Positions 17,115-26,477 are shown, counted from the stretch's first letter. The stretch: 64,000 nucleotides of DNA from an uncultured Actinomycetes bacterium (GCA_903875425.1 CAIQWC010000024.1:1-64000); one strand, 5' to 3'. The notes: generated by a model from the sequence alone, not told the origin. Program-made: numbers and translations.

Positions 17115-17626
17115 GCGGCATTAAGCCGAAGAAATGGACTCCACCCTGGCTGCAGCACACTGTCACTAGGGATTCGCCACAGCAATCCAAAAGGCGCTTC
17201 AGGAGTAATGCGTAGCTCCCAGCCCAACTCCTCCAACAGGCGATTGCCCTTGTCGTGATTGTGCTTCTTACAGGCTGCGACGACATTGGTCCATGTGTGA
17301 GCACCACCACGACTTCGCGGTACGACATGATCGATCGTGTCCGCATGATTACCGCAGTACGCGCAGCGGTAATTATCCCGGGCCAACACTCCCCTGCGAC
17401 TAACCGGCGGGGTGAATGCTTGACGCGGAACACGAACGTACGTGGTTAGTCGCACCACGCTAGGGATACTGATGGACATCGAAGGTGAGTGCATGATCAC
17501 TGGTTCCTCATCATCGATCAGGACAGGTTCAGCCCGTTGTTCGATCAGCAAAAGGACAGCTCGGCGTAACGAAACAAGCCGGAGCGGTTCAAAGGTCGCG
17601 TTAAGAAGAAGGACCCGATCCACCAT
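17111..17626 (-). CDS. HNH endonuclease-domain protein (chromosomal actinobacterial type)
   Basis: About 171 residues. The N-terminal part (MVDRVLLLNATFEPLRLVS) is typical of a conserved chromosomal HNH family, and the HNH site is intact: CAYCG, then TIDHVVPRSRGG, then CKKHNHDKGN, with a zinc-binding Cys pair. Members are widespread in actinobacteria next to housekeeping genes and their target is not known; this one does not look mobile. ATG 17626 is chosen at the family N-terminus; the longer frame to 17725 overlaps the upstream gene. Confidence 0.85.
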   Translation of the reverse strand: MVDRVLLLNATFEPLRLVSLRRAVLLLIEQRAEPVLIDDEEPVIMHSPSMSISIPSVVRLTTYVRVPRQAFTPPVSRRGVLARDNYRCAYCGNHADTIDHVVPRSRGGAHTWTNVVAACKKHNHDKGNRLLEELGWELRITPEAPFGLLWRIPSDSVLQPGWSPFLRLNAA

Positions 17627-17636
17627 CGACCTCGTC

Positions 17637-17906
17637 TTAGCGCTCGAACCGACGCATCGTGTGAGACCACTCGAGAACTTCGGCAACATCTTCACTACGT
17701 GGCTGAACATCCCCCGAGCCCCCATAGGCAGTCTCGAGACGAAAGCGCCAGTAGCGCGGATCAGGAATCGGAAGGTGGGGCGAACTTGCCCACCACCTGA
17801 TAGGTCGCAGCGCTCTCATTTGATCCCAGACACCCCTTACGAGAAGGGGGTGTCGAGCAATGATCAAGGGGAGGCCGCGTGGAAGTTTCAAACGCATACC
17901 TGTCAT
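17637..17906 (-). CDS. Small conserved actinobacterial protein of unknown function
   Basis: An 89-residue basic protein whose ATG overlaps the ROK gene stop in ATGA, good evidence that it is translated. The first third is basic and hydrophobic with Pro and Arg (MRLKLPRGLPLI), the middle has paired Trp (RPIRWWASSPHLPIPD), and the end carries the motif YWRFRLETAYG followed by DVAEVLEW. I recall this Trp-rich and RFR(L/M)xTxYG pattern from uncharacterised actinobacterial proteins. No catalytic motif is seen. Confidence 0.75.
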   Translation of the reverse strand: MTGMRLKLPRGLPLIIARHPLLVRGVWDQMRALRPIRWWASSPHLPIPDPRYWRFRLETAYGGSGDVQPRSEDVAEVLEWSHTMRRFER

Positions 17907-18772
17907 TGTTGCCCGAACAGGCCTTGGGCGCGAGCGATACTCGCAGCACCGATGAGGGGGGCCGAGGCGCCAAGGCCGACCGGTCGAATCTGAACGCCTT
18001 GGGCGTAGGGCATGCCGAGATGGCTACTGAGTGCAGCTTGGGCAGAATCAAAGAAATCCTGACCAAATCCCAAGGCTACCGAACCTGCCACCAAGACCAA
18101 TTCGAGGTCGAGCACCGTGACTACCTGGGCCACGGTCTCCCCTACGAGTCGACCTACTTCTTGGCGCAGCGACGGTACCGCTTGGCGCGGCGGCCTTCCC
18201 GTTTTCGCCAAAATGGCGAGTCCTGAAGCTTCCGCCTCAAGACAGCCGGCGACACCACAAACGCAACGCCTCCCTCCGGGCACCGCCACGATGTGGCCAA
18301 TATGGCCGGCGTTGCCAGTCCGGCCATCAAGGATGTGTCCGTCGACAACGATGCCCGCGCCAATGCCACTTGAGACGACCATCGCCATGTAATTATCGAC
18401 GCCTTGCGCAGCACCGCGCCACCCTTCTCCAAGAGCCAGCGCCTTGGCATCGAGATCAAGAGCAACGGGCACCGAGAAATCTTGTTCAAGGCGCTCGCGC
18501 AGAGAGAAGGCATTCCAGGCTGGAATGTTGATCGGAGAAACTAACCCGCGAGTGAGATCAAGAGGCCCCGCACACCCAACTCCACACCACGCCACGCCCT
18601 CATTACAAGTCTCCTGGAGTGACCGTGCCACCTTGTACAGCGACGTGTAGAGATCTTCTGAATTTTGGTCCTGCCGAGTAGGAAGGCTTTGCTGCTCAAG
18701 GAGTACGCCTTGCTCGGTTACCAGAGCTACCGCAATCTTGGAAGCGCCAATGTCAATAGCGAGACCCGTCAC
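17903..18772 (-). CDS. ROK-family sugar kinase (glucokinase-like)
   Basis: A 289-residue ROK kinase. The N-terminal phosphate loop GLAIDIGASKIAVALV, the catalytic region LDLDAKALALGE, SSGIGAGIVVDG, and the ROK zinc motif CVCGVAGCLEAEASG with the preceding GNAGHIGH are seen. It has no N-terminal helix-turn-helix, so it should be an enzyme and not a NagC-type repressor. Glucose is the likely substrate by family, but N-acetylglucosamine or mannose kinases share these motifs. GTG start, 21 bases after the DUF3040 gene. Confidence 0.85.
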   Translation of the reverse strand: MTGLAIDIGASKIAVALVTEQGVLLEQQSLPTRQDQNSEDLYTSLYKVARSLQETCNEGVAWCGVGCAGPLDLTRGLVSPINIPAWNAFSLRERLEQDFSVPVALDLDAKALALGEGWRGAAQGVDNYMAMVVSSGIGAGIVVDGHILDGRTGNAGHIGHIVAVPGGRRCVCGVAGCLEAEASGLAILAKTGRPPRQAVPSLRQEVGRLVGETVAQVVTVLDLELVLVAGSVALGFGQDFFDSAQAALSSHLGMPYAQGVQIRPVGLGASAPLIGAASIARAQGLFGQQ

Positions 18773-18793
18773 GTCGGCGAGTCCTCGTGATGA

Positions 18794-19192
18794 CTACTCG
18801 TCAGCGTGGGGCATGCGGTCGCGAAGCCAACGACGAACATGGTGCACGGTGTGCTCAATTCGACCGTCTGGGCCCGATGGCTCATCTTCGTGAAGCGATC
18901 GTGTGATGTCATGCCATCCGGCTTTGCCCACGCGCCGAAGATTACGCTCGAAAATTACCGCGGAGGCAAACATCATCGCCACACCCACGAGTCCCAACGC
19001 GACTGAAATCGAGAACAGCAACACGGTGACGACAAGACCAAGCACAAAGCCCAACGCAGCCCACTTGACTGAACGACCTGCGTGGCGATAGAGCGTGTCT
19101 TTGCGGACCCGCTGCGCAAAGGAGGGATCCTGTTGGCTCAGCGACTGTTCAAGTTGGGCCAAGATTTGCTGTTCGTGGTCCGAGAGCGGCAC
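18794..19192 (-). CDS. DUF3040 membrane protein
   Basis: A 132-residue protein with the DUF3040 opening (MPLSDHEQQILAQLEQSL) and two adjacent transmembrane helices (about residues 42-62 and 65-84). In actinobacteria this family is often found just upstream of mraZ, as here. Function is unknown; genetic position suggests a role near the envelope or division. It is the first gene of the long minus-strand block, with a GTG start and a divergent neighbour about 130 bases away. Confidence 0.88.
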   Translation of the reverse strand: MPLSDHEQQILAQLEQSLSQQDPSFAQRVRKDTLYRHAGRSVKWAALGFVLGLVVTVLLFSISVALGLVGVAMMFASAVIFERNLRRVGKAGWHDITRSLHEDEPSGPDGRIEHTVHHVRRWLRDRMPHADE

Positions 19193-19324
19193 TGCTACCT
19201 ACCTTGTCCTACGGGCTGCCTCATACTTCGATACTAGGCCTCAGCCACGGTCTTGTGGCCAGCGGGAAGCAAAATCTTCGCCGTCATTCCTGAGGAAACC
19301 GACAATCGCGTCTATTCTTTGCCC

Positions 19325-20632
19325 ATGACCGAACAATTTGTATCCGAAATCACAGCGAGCCCTGATGCTGGCAAGGTCCCTGTCCGGGCTCGGCGTACTC
19401 GCACCATGGTCGCATGGATTTTGATTGTCTTGTTCGGCATCCTAACCCCCATCACCATTGTTTCGGGTTGGGCGGTCAAGACCGTAACCAACACTGATCG
19501 ATTCGTGGCCACCATGGGGCCGCTAGCGAGCGATCCCGTCATCACTACCTACCTCGCCGACCAAACTACCCAAAAACTATTTAGGGAATTTAAGGTTGAA
19601 GACAAGGTCAAGCAACAATTACCGCCGGCCGTGCAATTCCTCGCTGCACCGCTGACCGCCCAGCTCCAGACCTACACCGACAAGGTGGTTCGGATCTTCT
19701 TTCAATCAAAAGCCTTTCAGATCTTTTGGAATAAAGAGAACCGCTACCTCCACGCCAATATGGTTGCAATTTTAGAAGGTAAGACTCCAACATCTATTTC
19801 AAAAACTCAAGCGATGATCGTTAACTTCACCCCCGTAATCGTCACAGCAATCGACGAGCTCAACACCAAGGGGATTACGGTTTTCAATCCCATCCGAACG
19901 CAGTTGCTAGCGCACCGCGTTGTCACGCTCCAAATCATCGACCCAAAACAGCTCGCTACGGCAAGGACCATATTCTCCCTCGCAATTTTAGGGCGTAGTG
20001 TTCTCTTCGTTCTGACACCCGTCGTGGCCATCGCTGCGATTTTGGTGGCGTGGCGGCGGCGAGTCACGGCACTACGCCTCGCGGTAGCAGGACTGATCGG
20101 CTCTACGGTCGCCCTTGTCCTCCTCAAGGTCCTTCGAACCTTGTTTACGAGCCATGCCCCAGGTTCGCAAGGCCCCTTGGCCGCGGCTCATGTCTTTGAC
20201 GCCTTATTCCGGTACATGCAAAGCAGCACCACGTGGCTAGTCATTATCTTTGCGGTACTTTCAGCGTTGCTTTGGCTGATCGGCCCGTCCACGTGGGCGA
20301 CGGCGACGCGGCGCGTGTTTGCTAATTCAAAGACGAAAATCGCATCGAGTACGGATACAGTCATGCAATCTGAAGCTGGGCAGCGCGCAGCGGACGCCTT
20401 GCGGGCGATGCTTGCTTGGAAAGTACGTTACGCCAAGCAACTTGCCTGGGCCGGTGTCATCGTGGGTGCTCTCGTACTCATCATTGTTCAATCCACGGGA
20501 GCCATCGTGGCTACCGTCATCGTGATCGCGATCTATGAGATTGCTCTCGCGCTACTCGTCATCAAGACACGACGCGAGGCGCATATGCCTTCTCCTAACA
20601 GCGATTCACAAGAACAGCACCAAGACGTCTGA
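19325..20632 (+). CDS. Conserved actinobacterial integral membrane protein
   Basis: About 435 residues. One transmembrane helix near the N-terminus (about 29-50) is followed by a large outside domain with the family motif NTDRFVATMGPLASDPVI, then four membrane helices (about 215-235, 245-265, 300-320, 375-415 region) and a hydrophilic tail. I recognise the tDRYV...PLASDP pattern from a widespread uncharacterised actinobacterial family. No enzymatic motif is seen. ATG 19325 precedes the basic cytosolic N-terminus; an upstream frame extension is unlikely. Confidence 0.75.
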   Translation: MTEQFVSEITASPDAGKVPVRARRTRTMVAWILIVLFGILTPITIVSGWAVKTVTNTDRFVATMGPLASDPVITTYLADQTTQKLFREFKVEDKVKQQLPPAVQFLAAPLTAQLQTYTDKVVRIFFQSKAFQIFWNKENRYLHANMVAILEGKTPTSISKTQAMIVNFTPVIVTAIDELNTKGITVFNPIRTQLLAHRVVTLQIIDPKQLATARTIFSLAILGRSVLFVLTPVVAIAAILVAWRRRVTALRLAVAGLIGSTVALVLLKVLRTLFTSHAPGSQGPLAAAHVFDALFRYMQSSTTWLVIIFAVLSALLWLIGPSTWATATRRVFANSKTKIASSTDTVMQSEAGQRAADALRAMLAWKVRYAKQLAWAGVIVGALVLIIVQSTGAIVATVIVIAIYEIALALLVIKTRREAHMPSPNSDSQEQHQDV

Positions 20633-20635
20633 GCC

Positions 20636-20866
20636 TCAGGCTTGGGTGCGCTTTTTTCGGCCTCTTAGCCACAGTCCAACCACTGCGCCAAGTACGGCGG
20701 ACAAAATAATGACAAGCGACAGCGAAATGTGGACGGTTACAATCCAGAGGGTGACGCCGACCTTGCCTGAGTTCGCAGCAATGAACCAGACGAGGAGCGC
20801 GATGGCCGCACCTGCAAGCACCATGGATACGTCACGCTTGTGGACCTTGTTATTTTCTTCAGCCAT
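20636..20866 (-). CDS. LapA-domain (DUF1049) small membrane protein
   Basis: A 76-residue protein with two transmembrane helices (about residues 13-30 and 41-64) and a basic C-terminus ending in RGRKKRT. This is the LapA-like layout seen in many bacteria; in E. coli LapA affects lipopolysaccharide assembly, which cannot hold here because there is no outer membrane. GGGAGG lies 7 bases before ATG 20866. It converges with the membrane protein gene upstream (3-base gap) and diverges from nhaA. Confidence 0.75.
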   Translation of the reverse strand: MAEENNKVHKRDVSMVLAGAAIALLVWFIAANSGKVGVTLWIVTVHISLSLVIILSAVLGAVVGLWLRGRKKRTQA

Positions 20867-20929
20867 CATGGGCCTCCCATTCCTCTCATATGGTGCCAGA
20901 AGTCGCGCCGTCTTCGGTGGACGCCTCTC

Positions 20930-22105
20930 ATGATGACGCCTCAGCGACGTCGAATCACAACACTGATTGAGCATGAGATGGCAGGGACATGGTTCCTCGG
21001 CCTCGCGGCCATCATGGCCATGGTTTGGGCGACGATGGCGCCCACGAGTTACCAACTCGCCGGCAATGCATCACTCACGATCCCTAGTATCCCCTCCTCG
21101 AGCATCAACTCCATTCATACCTTGATCACCAACGGCTTTATGGTGGTGTTCTTTCTCGCCATCGGCTTAGAGATGGGTCGGGAGCGCCGAGCCGGTGCTC
21201 TTCAGCGTCTGGGTCAGGCACTAGCTCCCCTCCTTGGGGCTATCGGCGGCATGATTGGCGCTGCTCTGTTCTACGAAATCATTTGCCTCGCCTTTGGCTC
21301 CGCGCAGAGCCGACATGGCTGGGGTATTCCTATGGCTACTGATATTGCTTTCACCCTTGGTGCCCTCAGCGTAGTGAAGCGACGAGCCGCTCCAGGTCTT
21401 CGAACCTTCCTCCTCACCTTGGCTATTTGCGACGACATCGCAACCGTTCTTGTGTTGGCCGTGGTGTCGCACCATGCAAGTTCACCTCACGACATCCTCT
21501 ACGGCGCTTTCGCGATAGCGGTCTCTGGCGCGCTCACCGCCGTCGCACTACGACGACGTTCGCCCCTTGCGCTCTGCGCAGCGACCGTAGCCCTGTGGTG
21601 GGCATTCGCACACCTCGGGGTTGAGCCGCCCTTGGCCGGCGTCGCTACCGGTGCCGCCATGGCCATGTATCGACCGAGTTATCAAGCCGCCGAGCGTTTT
21701 GAGCACTATGTCGTAGCGCTTTCGACCTGGGCCGTACTTCCTCTCTTCACGCTGTGTGCACTAGGCATTGACCTTGGATCATCAATGTGGCGCGCCACCC
21801 CGGTAATTTTGGTGGCCGTATTGATTGCTCGTCTCTTCGGTAAGCCCCTCGGCGTCCTTGGCGGAGTAGGCATCGCGCAACGCTTTGATGGCCCCAATGA
21901 TCGATGGAACCTTCCTACCCTTCAAGTGACGGGCGCCGCGATCCTGTGCGCTATCGGCTTTACAGTGCCACTGATTTTTGCGGCAAACATCTTTGGGGCG
22001 AGTTCAAGTTCCTACGCAGCATGTCAGTTCGCACTAGCGGCTGCCTCAATGCTGGCCATGGTGATTGGTGCGAGCCTCATCGCTCGCCGACGGGCTACTC
22101 AGTGA
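20930..22105 (+). CDS. nhaA: Na+/H+ antiporter NhaA
   Basis: About 391 residues with some twelve membrane segments. The two functional aspartates of the NhaA ion site appear in [14 protein letters not shown], and [14 protein letters not shown] and the N-terminal helix motif [12 protein letters not shown] also fit NhaA. It exchanges external protons for internal sodium at the membrane, giving salt and pH tolerance. ATG 20930 or 20933 is the start; the upstream frame into the LapA gene region is a chance extension. The 3' end overlaps msrA on the other strand by 7 bases. Confidence 0.93.
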   Translation: MMTPQRRRITTLIEHEMAGTWFLGLAAIMAMVWATMAPTSYQLAGNASLTIPSIPSSSINSIHTLITNGFMVVFFLAIGLEMGRERRAGALQRLGQALAPLLGAIGGMIGAALFYEIICLAFGSAQSRHGWGIPMATDIAFTLGALSVVKRRAAPGLRTFLLTLAICDDIATVLVLAVVSHHASSPHDILYGAFAIAVSGALTAVALRRRSPLALCAATVALWWAFAHLGVEPPLAGVATGAAMAMYRPSYQAAERFEHYVVALSTWAVLPLFTLCALGIDLGSSMWRATPVILVAVLIARLFGKPLGVLGGVGIAQRFDGPNDRWNLPTLQVTGAAILCAIGFTVPLIFAANIFGASSSSYAACQFALAAASMLAMVIGASLIARRRATQ

Positions 22106-22746
22106 GACGCGAAGAGTCCTACCGGGCAGCTCAGGCCTGTTCCACCCAAGCCGCAGTATCCGTTCGGCACCTTTACGAGGTACTGCTGGTGATACTCCTC
22201 GGCGTAGAAGAACGGGGTAGCGGGACGAATCTCGGTAGTGATAGTGCCAAGACCAGCCTGCGTCAGTTGAGCCTGAAATGCTTGCGCGCCAGCAATTGCA
22301 ACGCGTAGCTGTTCATCACTCGTGGTGTAGATCGCGGAACGATACTGCGTACCAACGTCGTTACCTTGGCGGTATCCCTGTGTTGGGTCATGACTTTCAA
22401 AGGTTAGTGATATGAGTTCCGCGTAGCTGACGATGCTCGGATCAAACACGACCATGACCGCTTCAGTATGGCCGGTACGCCCAGTACACACTTGTTCATA
22501 ACTCGGATGGGGCGTAAAACCACCCTGATAGCCAACGGCAGTCGTGAAGACGCCCGCTTGCTCATAGAAAATGCGCTCAGCGCCCCAGAAGCATCCCAGC
22601 GCAAGGTAGGCAATTTCCATACCCTCAGGAAAGGGGCCCACCAACGCGGTCCCCAGTGACGCATGGACGCCGCGAACTACCATCGGCTCACTGCTGCCCA
22701 CGAGGGCATCTTCTGCGGTAACCATCTCCGGCTTAGACCAGCCCAT
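22099..22746 (-). CDS. msrA: Peptide methionine-(S)-sulfoxide reductase MsrA
   Basis: A 215-residue MsrA of the longer type. The catalytic cysteine lies in [15 protein letters not shown], followed by [23 protein letters not shown] and [20 protein letters not shown]. Near the C-terminus, [14 protein letters not shown] holds two Cys that likely act as resolving residues. It repairs methionine oxidation using thioredoxin. No signal peptide is seen, so it is cytoplasmic. ATG start; the N-terminal ~45 residues match the extended form of the family. Confidence 0.95.
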   Translation of the reverse strand: MGWSKPEMVTAEDALVGSSEPMVVRGVHASLGTALVGPFPEGMEIAYLALGCFWGAERIFYEQAGVFTTAVGYQGGFTPHPSYEQVCTGRTGHTEAVMVVFDPSIVSYAELISLTFESHDPTQGYRQGNDVGTQYRSAIYTTSDEQLRVAIAGAQAFQAQLTQAGLGTITTEIRPATPFFYAEEYHQQYLVKVPNGYCGLGGTGLSCPVGLFASH

Positions 22747-22906
22747 CGTTCCTCACCCCTGCGATTCTCAATCGTCTCTATGGCTTACGATAACGGCATT
22801 CGTCGTGCTCGCGACTATCTATTTTGACTAAGCAAACTGCTAAAAGTCGACGAAAACGCCAAGCAGCTTCATGGTCTTCTAGCATCGTTCCCAGTAAGGA
22901 GGCCCT

Positions 22907-23236
22907 ATGACAGGCGATCACGATGACCAGAGTACGGCGAACGCTTTGAAAGGCCGTATCTTGGGAAATCTTAAAAAACTCACCGGGCGTGGTGAAATCA
23001 ATGCGCTCCGTCTCGAAATCATGGCGCTCCGGGCCGAATTTGAAATGCTTCCCAATGGCCCAAAGGGAAGAATCGAAACGCTTCAAGAACTATGCGACCG
23101 GCTCGAGGTGCGACTCAGCGAGGTCGTCGAACTCGCGGGCCAACCTCGGGCAAGCGAGCGCCGTGACGCACGTATCATCGCGGACCTCGAACGTCGCATC
23201 CAGGCGCTCGAGCAATCCAAAGGCGACGGCTCCTAG
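22907..23236 (+). CDS. Coiled-coil protein of unknown function
   Basis: A 109-residue, charged protein without membrane segments. AAGGAGG lies 4 bases before the ATG. Residues about 30-105 are rich in Leu/Glu/Arg heptads (for example LRLEIMALRAEFEML and DRLEVRLSEVVEL), which suggests a coiled coil. It ends two bases before the glycosyltransferase GTG, so the two are probably co-transcribed; a scaffold role for that enzyme is only a guess. I do not recognise a family. Confidence 0.65.
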   Translation: MTGDHDDQSTANALKGRILGNLKKLTGRGEINALRLEIMALRAEFEMLPNGPKGRIETLQELCDRLEVRLSEVVELAGQPRASERRDARIIADLERRIQALEQSKGDGS

Positions 23237-23238
23237 CG

Positions 23239-24576
23239 GTGAACCCATTGCTGACTCCGCGCGTCAGTGTGGTTGTTGCCACGATTGATCGTCTCGATGC
23301 GGTAGAACTTTGCCTTGATCGACTCATGCAAACGATCGATGTAGCGATTGAGACCATCGTGGTAGTTGGACCCGGCGGTGATTTGGTAGCCGAACAGATC
23401 GCCAAGCGTCATGATGTCGCTGCGCTCCTTCGCAACCCAGAGCGTAACCTTGCACGTTCGAGAAATATGGCGCTCAGTGTCGCTCGCGGCGAATTCGTTG
23501 CATTCATCGATGATGACGCCTATCCAACCGAATGGTGGTTAGAGGATCTTCTCGGCGAATTCGATGATGCTGAAGTCTTGGCCGTCGGTGGCTCGGTCTA
23601 CGACTACACCGGCTACACCTACCAAATGCGCTACGGCCGATGTACTAACGCAGGCGATGCCACGCCCGTCAATGCCGCTCCCGTCATTGGACTCAGTGAA
23701 TGCCCCTCGGCCACGACCTTCACCTACGCGACGGGTGGGAACTTGGTGGCAAGAACCGCCGAACTCATTGCCTTGGGGGGCTTCGATGAGCAATTCGATT
23801 ACTACCTCGAAGAGACGGATCTATGTCGTCGAATGCTTGATGTAGGAGGCATCGTACGGGTTGTCGACGGCGGTCAAATTTTCCATAAGTTCCTACCCTC
23901 CGCGATCCGCTCGAGTGATCGGATCGCGCTCGATCGTCGAAGCATCTTGATTAACCGTGCCTACTTCGCTGCACGTCACCAGCTCCCCGATACCTCATCG
24001 GCTGAGGTTCTCGCTGACTTCGAGCGTTTCGCGACGAACGCTGTGGCCGAGATCGAAGCTGCTTGCAGAGCAAGTATCGCTAGTACCGAGCATGTCGAAA
24101 AAGTCCACCGAGATGTCGGCGAAGCCAAGGAACTTCTTTCATCTTGGTTACTCAGGCCTCCAACGATGCGGCCATCAACGCGGTCACCGGGTGCCGATGT
24201 CATCGTGAATCCCGATGCAGTCGCCCTGCGCTCTAGCGAGGATGTCTCACACCTCGCCTTCGTCAGCGACCACGTGCTTTCAGAGGAGAGCATCGCCTAT
24301 CGCCGCGCCAAAGCGATGCGAGATCAAGGACACATCGTACGAATTCTCGAACCATCGTCGGGACACAGTACGGTCGACGTCGAAGAGGGCATCTGGCGTC
24401 ATCGAATGGCGCTTACTCCCGCATGTCACAATCTTACGACGACCGTGCTTCTAGAGCTCGAACGCATCACCGCTGAGCAGCGAATACTGGATCTGGTTTA
24501 CCTTGATGCTTCCATGGCGCACGATGCGGTAGAACGTTCCGGATTAGCCTTCTTGGATTTCGAGACCTTGCCATGA
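23239..24576 (+). CDS. GT2 glycosyltransferase with an unassigned C-terminal region
   Basis: A 445-residue protein. Residues about 8-220 form a GT-A family 2 domain: VSVVVATIDRLDAVELCLD, the substrate region NLARSRNMALSVARGE, the DXD-type motif VAFIDDDAY, and FDEQFDYYLEETDLCRRM. Residues about 330-445 are different and recall the start of a GT-B enzyme (HLAFVSDHVLSEESIAYRRA...GHIVRILEP), but the frame ends soon after, so a second enzyme is either cut off or this is an accessory region. The donor and acceptor sugars are unknown. GTG start; the stop overlaps the fur start in ATGA. Confidence 0.78.
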   Translation: MNPLLTPRVSVVVATIDRLDAVELCLDRLMQTIDVAIETIVVVGPGGDLVAEQIAKRHDVAALLRNPERNLARSRNMALSVARGEFVAFIDDDAYPTEWWLEDLLGEFDDAEVLAVGGSVYDYTGYTYQMRYGRCTNAGDATPVNAAPVIGLSECPSATTFTYATGGNLVARTAELIALGGFDEQFDYYLEETDLCRRMLDVGGIVRVVDGGQIFHKFLPSAIRSSDRIALDRRSILINRAYFAARHQLPDTSSAEVLADFERFATNAVAEIEAACRASIASTEHVEKVHRDVGEAKELLSSWLLRPPTMRPSTRSPGADVIVNPDAVALRSSEDVSHLAFVSDHVLSEESIAYRRAKAMRDQGHIVRILEPSSGHSTVDVEEGIWRHRMALTPACHNLTTTVLLELERITAEQRILDLVYLDASMAHDAVERSGLAFLDFETLP

Positions 24577-25013
24577 GTGACCACCGTGACACTGATGGTG
24601 CCCTCGACGCCATTAGGTCGAGTGGCGGTCGGATCACCGAGACCAAGCGTTCGGTTATCGAGATTCTTGCCGCAGCCAACGAGCACCTCAGTGCTGAAGC
24701 GGTCACCGCAGTCGTCCACCAAACAACGCCAGGCGTCGCTCCCTCAACGGTGTACCGAATTCTTGAAGAGCTCGTACGCCTCAAACTCGTCGAGCACTCC
24801 CACGCTGGTCGAGGACCCGTCACCTACCACCTAGGAACGCACGACCACGGACACCTCGTTTGTCAAGAGTGCGGATTAATTACTGAAGCAGAACCGGAAC
24901 TCTTTGAGACCCTGACCTCACTAGGTCTTAGCCGCCACGGATTCGTTGTCGATGCACACCACTTTGCGGTATTGGGAACGTGCGTGAGTTGCGCGTCACG
25001 TCTCTCGCGCTGA
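24573..25013 (+). CDS. Fur-family metal-responsive transcriptional regulator
   Basis: A 146-residue Fur-type repressor. The winged-helix part has SGGRITETKRSVIEIL and APSTVYRILEELVRLKLVEH; the metal-binding C-terminal part has the HDHGHLVCQECG motif and a final CVSC pair, so the structural zinc site is complete. Which metal or signal it senses (iron, zinc, peroxide) is not decided by the sequence. Its ATG overlaps the glycosyltransferase stop, and its 3' end overlaps the MFS gene on the other strand by 18 bases. Confidence 0.88.
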   Translation: MSDHRDTDGALDAIRSSGGRITETKRSVIEILAAANEHLSAEAVTAVVHQTTPGVAPSTVYRILEELVRLKLVEHSHAGRGPVTYHLGTHDHGHLVCQECGLITEAEPELFETLTSLGLSRHGFVVDAHHFAVLGTCVSCASRLSR

Positions 25014-26447
25014 CCGAAGCGCAGCACTCGCAAATATTCCGGCTAGAGCACCCAGCCCCGCAACCATCGTCATAGCGAGCGCAAAGGCCGATTGCACTTC
25101 ATGCGAGAGCGCGCTCGCTCCCCCACAGGCTACGAAGACAGCACCACCGATAGCGAGACCCATTGCGGTTCCCAAACCTCGAACGGTGTTGATAGTTCCC
25201 GATCCAACGCCAGCACTCATGGCGGGGAATGCCTTCATCACCCCGTGATTGTTTAGGGTGTTGAGTACGCCAAGACCAGCCCCCATAAGCGCGAGCCCCC
25301 CTGCGGCAATGGGTAGATGCTCTCCGGCATGACCAAGCATCATTGCCCCACCAGCCATAGTGATTCCACTAAACGCCACCATCGTTGATGCACCAAAACG
25401 ACTACTGAGTCGACCGGCTAAGGGAGCAAACAGCGCGAGGGAACCAGGCAGTCCAAGCAACACGAGCCCAGCAACGCCCGATGACCGAAACAGGGCGCGC
25501 TCGATATCAAAGGGCACCAGGAACAAGGTCGAATAGAGCACGAAGTAACTCAATGCTCCAGCAGTAATACCGAACGAAACATTTCGCGTTCGAAGGAGTG
25601 CAATACTCACGAGTGGTTTCGCAGCACGCTGTTCGTGAACTACAAACGCCACCATAATGACGGCACCCACGGCCAGACTGCTCACGATGCCGGGCGATGA
25701 CCAACCGAGGTGTTCGCCTGAGGAAAGGCCCACGAGAATGAGGCCGATCCCCAAAAATAGGTACGCAGAGCCCCACCAGTCCAACGGCTCGCGTGGGGCC
25801 AAATTGCGACTTCTGGGGATGAAGGCCAGTGATGCAATCAAGGCCACCACTCCGATTGGTAGATTCACCATGAATAAGAAACGCCACGTCACCACTTGCA
25901 ATAACAAGCCACCAAGCGTCGGACCAATGGCAAGGCCCACTGCTTGGCTCGCAGCTTGGATACCAAGAGCTCGAGTTCTCGACGTAGTCGGTACCGCCAA
26001 GTACACAATGGCCACGCTATTGGCCTGAATCATCGCAGCGCCGATACCTTGTACGACGCGGCCCGCTACCAAAAAACCCAAACTCGGCGCCAACGCACAT
26101 AAGACGGAGGCGCCGGTAAAGACGACAAAGCCGTAAACGTAGATCAACTTGCGACCCACCATGTCTGAAATACGGCCCATTAATACCAACGTGGCAACCA
26201 CGGTTAGGAGATACGACAAACCAACCCAGGTGATCGCACCAATGGTTACTGAAAATGATCGCTGCATTGAGGGGTACGCCAGCGACACAATGGACGCGTC
26301 AACCTGAGAAAGAATCGCTCCGACACATACGGCCAGAACCGCTAGCCAGGGAGCTCCGCCCCACGATCGAATCGCTCGGATGCGACGAGACTCGTTAAAC
26401 GGAGGAAAGGTGCTTGGAGCCCGTAACCCATCATCGTGAGCGTTCAC
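24996..26447 (-). CDS. MFS drug transporter, DHA2-like
   Basis: A 483-residue major facilitator protein with about 14 hydrophobic segments. The loop motif LMGRISDMVGRKLIYVYG between helices 2 and 3 and the motif-C-like GLAIGPTLGGLL in helix 5 mark an H+-coupled drug exporter of the EmrB/QacA group. A hydrophilic N-terminus of about 30 residues precedes the first helix. The substrate cannot be read from the sequence. Whether Fur controls it is not shown; the genes converge. Confidence 0.88.
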   Translation of the reverse strand: MNAHDDGLRAPSTFPPFNESRRIRAIRSWGGAPWLAVLAVCVGAILSQVDASIVSLAYPSMQRSFSVTIGAITWVGLSYLLTVVATLVLMGRISDMVGRKLIYVYGFVVFTGASVLCALAPSLGFLVAGRVVQGIGAAMIQANSVAIVYLAVPTTSRTRALGIQAASQAVGLAIGPTLGGLLLQVVTWRFLFMVNLPIGVVALIASLAFIPRSRNLAPREPLDWWGSAYLFLGIGLILVGLSSGEHLGWSSPGIVSSLAVGAVIMVAFVVHEQRAAKPLVSIALLRTRNVSFGITAGALSYFVLYSTLFLVPFDIERALFRSSGVAGLVLLGLPGSLALFAPLAGRLSSRFGASTMVAFSGITMAGGAMMLGHAGEHLPIAAGGLALMGAGLGVLNTLNNHGVMKAFPAMSAGVGSGTINTVRGLGTAMGLAIGGAVFVACGGASALSHEVQSAFALAMTMVAGLGALAGIFASAALRSARET

Positions 26448-26477
26448 ATCCCCATTCTGCCCTATGACCTAGCTTCA

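Noticed and set aside
17111-17626. Chromosomal HNH gene as a mobile element or defence nuclease
   Set aside because: Its tight coupling inside a conserved housekeeping block argues for a resident gene.
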